A DNA stretch of 64,000 nt from assembly GCF_029633825.1 (NCBI RefSeq), contig NZ_CP090640.1, forward strand, positions 3,410,001-3,474,000, read 5' to 3'. A model generated the notes under the pieces. That model ran no database searches. It worked only from the letters and a program-made list of their open reading frames with translations, and was not told the origin of the DNA. Source of the stretch: Burkholderia contaminans (GTDB lineage: Bacteria; Pseudomonadota; Gammaproteobacteria; Burkholderiales; Burkholderiaceae). Positions 62,501 to 64,000 of this stretch are shown piece after piece. The translations under genes were made by a program, and so were the position numbers. The first letter of the stretch is position 1; each line of letters opens with the position of its first letter.

Positions 62501-64000
62501 ACCAGACCCGTGTACTTGAGCTGGACAAAGGTCGATCCGTCTTCCGATCTGCAATGACCATCCAGATGGAAGAGGACACGTCCAGGCGCTTCAACCAAGC
62601 CTCGTTCGCGCCCCTAGAAGAGTTCTACAAGGAACGGACGTTGCAGACGCACGTCATGCACGAGTATGCCAAGCTGGGCGAGGAAGATCCGGCGAAAGCG
62701 CTCGCCCTGGTCAAAGCGTACTTCACACTACCCCATAAGCAGTTCATCAAGGAATTCTTCCGCGGACGCTCAGACCTGCTGGAACGCAAAACCACCGACG
62801 AGTCCTACCAGCGCATTGTTGATGACCTGCAGCACCCCGTGCAGCAGGCCCTGGTCACACAGCCGCGGACGGGAAACCATCTGGTTTTGGCGGGGCCGGG
62901 CTCCGGAAAGACACGGGTCATCGTGCACCGCATCGCCTACTTGCTGCGGGTGCAGCGCGTGAATCCGGGACGCATCATCGCGCTGGCCTACAACCGAAGC
63001 GCGGCCATCCAACTGCGCCGCCGACTTCTGACGCTCGCCGGGGACGACGCACGGGGCGTGTTGGTCATGACTTACCACGCCATGGCGCTGCGCTTGACCG
63101 GGACCAGTTTGGCGGGCGCTGAACGCGCCGCCAGCAATGTCGACTTCAAGAAGATGCTGCAAGACGCCATCGACTTGCTCGAAGGCAAGAGTTCGGCACT
63201 TATCGACGCAGACGAGGTACGCGATCGCCTGCTGCAGGGCTACGAATACATCTTCGTTGACGAGTACCAGGACATCGACGCGCAGCAGTACGCCCTGGTC
63301 AGCGCCCTCGCTGGTCGCCGGCGAGCGGACGCCGACACCAAGCTGAGCATCATGGCCGTGGGAGACGATGACCAGAACATCTACTCCTTCAAAGGCGCGA
63401 ACATCGAGTTCATTCGGCGCTTCAGGGTCGACTATGAGGCCGACCTCACCTACCTGGTGGAGAACTTCCGTTCCACCCAGAACATCATCTCGGCCGCCAA
63501 CCACGTGATCCAGCGCGGTGCCGACCGCATGAAGGTCGATCACCCGATCCGGATCGACGCGAGACGCAAGGATGATCTGCCGGGCGGCCACTGGGCAGCG
63601 CTCGACAAGGAAGGCCGCGGCGCCGTACGGTTGATCACCAGCCCAGCTTCCCCTAACCTTCAGGCCCAACTGATCCACGCAGAGATCGAGCGCATCCGAC
63701 GCATCGATCCAATGGTCAGGCTTTCAGAGATCGCTGTTCTTTGCCGCTCGCACGCTCCCTTGGAAAAGATGAGGGCTATCTGCGATGTCGAAGGACTGCC
63801 CTGCGAAGTCACCGGTCCAGAGGCAGCCAAAGGACAGATCGCGCTGATGCGGACCCGCGAAGGCTGGGCATTGGCGCAAGCACTGCGGCGGCGTCAGTCG
63901 CGTATGGTGCGCCTCAGCGCCCTTCGCAGATCCCTGACCTATCTGCAGTGCACTCAGCCCAGAAACGCTGCGCTGCTGGATCTTCTAGACATCTTGGATG
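59533..64000 (+). CDS. Exonuclease-RecQ-UvrD multi-domain helicase (runs off window)
   Basis: An open frame of at least 1489 codons continuing past the right edge. Order: a DEDD-type 3'-5' exonuclease (D26-X-E28 in VSVDVEAH; LLGHNLKRHD with D86; D140, where the usual DEDDh His is Asn, NNPTKDA); a Cys-pair segment (CPYCRENHN); a RecQ-type SF2 helicase with LPTGGGKS at 329-336, DEAH at 433-436 and QEAGRAGRDG; a long winged-helix-like middle; then a UvrD/Rep SF1 helicase with AGPGSGKT at 1120-1127, VDEYQD at 1242-1247 and GDDDQNIYSFKGAN at 1277. No ATG fits: the frame opens at 59476 and TTG codons at 59509, 59533 and 59560 are candidates. 59533 is chosen as nearest to a family-like N-terminus. 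Confidence 0.85.
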   Translation, partial: METPVLDSLRARARRIAAEGRIVSVDVEAHPEKDDQIFAVGAVRSDGQDTFRSTCSPAKAASVATALNSFARDGQVLLGHNLKRHDIPLMRAQLPQLECLQWPVLDTLELSALAFPSNPYHRLVKGYKLLSDERNNPTKDARVALNVFEEAVEALLETNDQEPWWLTVLHFLLRNDESMATLLAQVREETTPAREAIGPIVASRFADRCCATRLQALGAEIVTSFDGHDPWSVAFALGWIRVAGGNSILPHWVFHELPAVRQLIAELREIDCGQTNCPYCRENHNPEALLSSLFGKPSFRAQPTTTDGSSLQRAIVSAGLTRESLLAVLPTGGGKSICYQLPALVHYRRSGRLTIVISPLQSLMRDQVDNLTKADIQCAATVNGMLTPLERRDVLDRIRLGDVGIVLVSPEQFRSKTFVEAIRVREIAAWVFDEAHCLSKWGHDFRTDYLYVSRFIREQFPGQAPIACFTATAKPDVIEDLCDHFQEGLQVELKTFLGGHERTNLSYAVVPTSGGEKPQRIVELLRDGLRREDAAVVFCATRRSAETIAQIVTQQGVACACYHGGLSADLRKETQRRFLDGELQVIAATNAFGMGVDKPNVRLVIHAEIPGSLENYLQEAGRAGRDGNEAKCVLLFDPKDVETQFRLSSTSQLSQRDFIGLLRALRFQAKKLGKGEIVISAKELLAQSVGTGIEIDAPDASTKVTTALSWLERHGFLKRNENATKVFPASLRVTSLQEAKERIEKADFSASVQQKFLAVATALFRSDTPEGLSTDELMLDAGIRPEECFRIVHQLAKLGILVNDLGLTVRLMRGVRGASASRLEYLSAMEKELVELMAENAPDADQDDTQQHLNLRAVCTELRSRLNLDNEKGQLDPTQVRACLRSMADGFGSGNDKRSMIQLQSLGDDTLRVTLRRPWSQIRRICELRRAVAQVTLTRLLTEVPDGVKGACLVECKAQALIDALSDDIFLKTQLREPDVALENALLYLHQTRVLELDKGRSVFRSAMTIQMEEDTSRRFNQASFAPLEEFYKERTLQTHVMHEYAKLGEEDPAKALALVKAYFTLPHKQFIKEFFRGRSDLLERKTTDESYQRIVDDLQHPVQQALVTQPRTGNHLVLAGPGSGKTRVIVHRIAYLLRVQRVNPGRIIALAYNRSAAIQLRRRLLTLAGDDARGVLVMTYHAMALRLTGTSLAGAERAASNVDFKKMLQDAIDLLEGKSSALIDADEVRDRLLQGYEYIFVDEYQDIDAQQYALVSALAGRRRADADTKLSIMAVGDDDQNIYSFKGANIEFIRRFRVDYEADLTYLVENFRSTQNIISAANHVIQRGADRMKVDHPIRIDARRKDDLPGGHWAALDKEGRGAVRLITSPASPNLQAQLIHAEIERIRRIDPMVRLSEIAVLCRSHAPLEKMRAICDVEGLPCEVTGPEAAKGQIALMRTREGWALAQALRRRQSRMVRLSALRRSLTYLQCTQPRNAALLDLLDILD

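Noticed and set aside
62770..63678. Minus-strand open frame of 302 codons
   Set aside because: Antisense to the UvrD part of the giant helicase, which carries complete helicase motifs.

Overview
The window is high-G+C betaproteobacterial DNA, most likely Burkholderiales/Comamonadaceae. It looks like a large part of a Tn4371-family integrative and conjugative element (ICE), with a catabolic cargo, a phage-defence island and four insertion sequences. The host assignment rests on G+C and codon style, the ICE type, and a cluster matching the published N-methylpyrrolidone genes nmpABCDEF of Alicycliphilus. No rRNA, tRNA, CRISPR array or integrase was seen.

Layout. 1-2610: IS21-family element (istA frameshifted, istB intact), inserted in trbE. 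2611-9615 (minus strand): conjugation block trbE(5' part)-trbD-trbC-trbB-copG-traG, an exclusion-type lipoprotein and a LysR regulator. 9653-21737: catabolic cargo in the usual Tn4371 slot between lysR/traG and the relaxase. It holds nmpA-F (hydantoinase-like amidohydrolase A/B, FAD amine oxidase, cupin, PucR regulator, succinate-semialdehyde dehydrogenase), an NCS1 permease with a DUF1097 membrane protein, and a remnant of a second nmpA with its leader. 21791-36577: relaxase, traF, DUF2840, RHH, parA, an iteron-type origin, repA, an AlpA-like regulator, DUF2285, DUF2958, XRE, DUF736, parB, DUF932 and small backbone genes. 36813-38120: IS3-family element.

38408-64000 is a defence-rich island. 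In order it holds an operon of KAP NTPase, HEPN-like protein and HNH-like protein; a trypsin-phospholipase D fusion; an XRE gene with an in-frame amber codon; an HU protein; a DUF6236 and membrane protein pair; a Shedu nuclease (SduA); and an AlpA-like gene. A HEPN-like gene follows that is cut by a second IS21 element (7-bp target duplication), with an IS256-family element (8-bp target duplication) just upstream of it. The last block is an Abi_C/HNH/HIT/ScoMcrA-head-DUF3883 gene set, divergent from a giant exonuclease-RecQ-UvrD fusion that runs off the right edge.

How it works together. The nmp genes predict opening of a lactam ring, oxidation of the resulting amino acid to succinate semialdehyde, and oxidation to succinate. 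The permease operon and nmpA share a leader and a 13-bp upstream motif at the same distance from the start codon, so they are probably co-regulated. The ICE can probably no longer transfer by itself because trbE is broken. The strongest candidate for an undescribed system is the right-hand divergent locus: multi-domain helicase/nuclease, DUF3883 nuclease, HIT, HNH, Abi_C and, before IS invasion, the HEPN gene.
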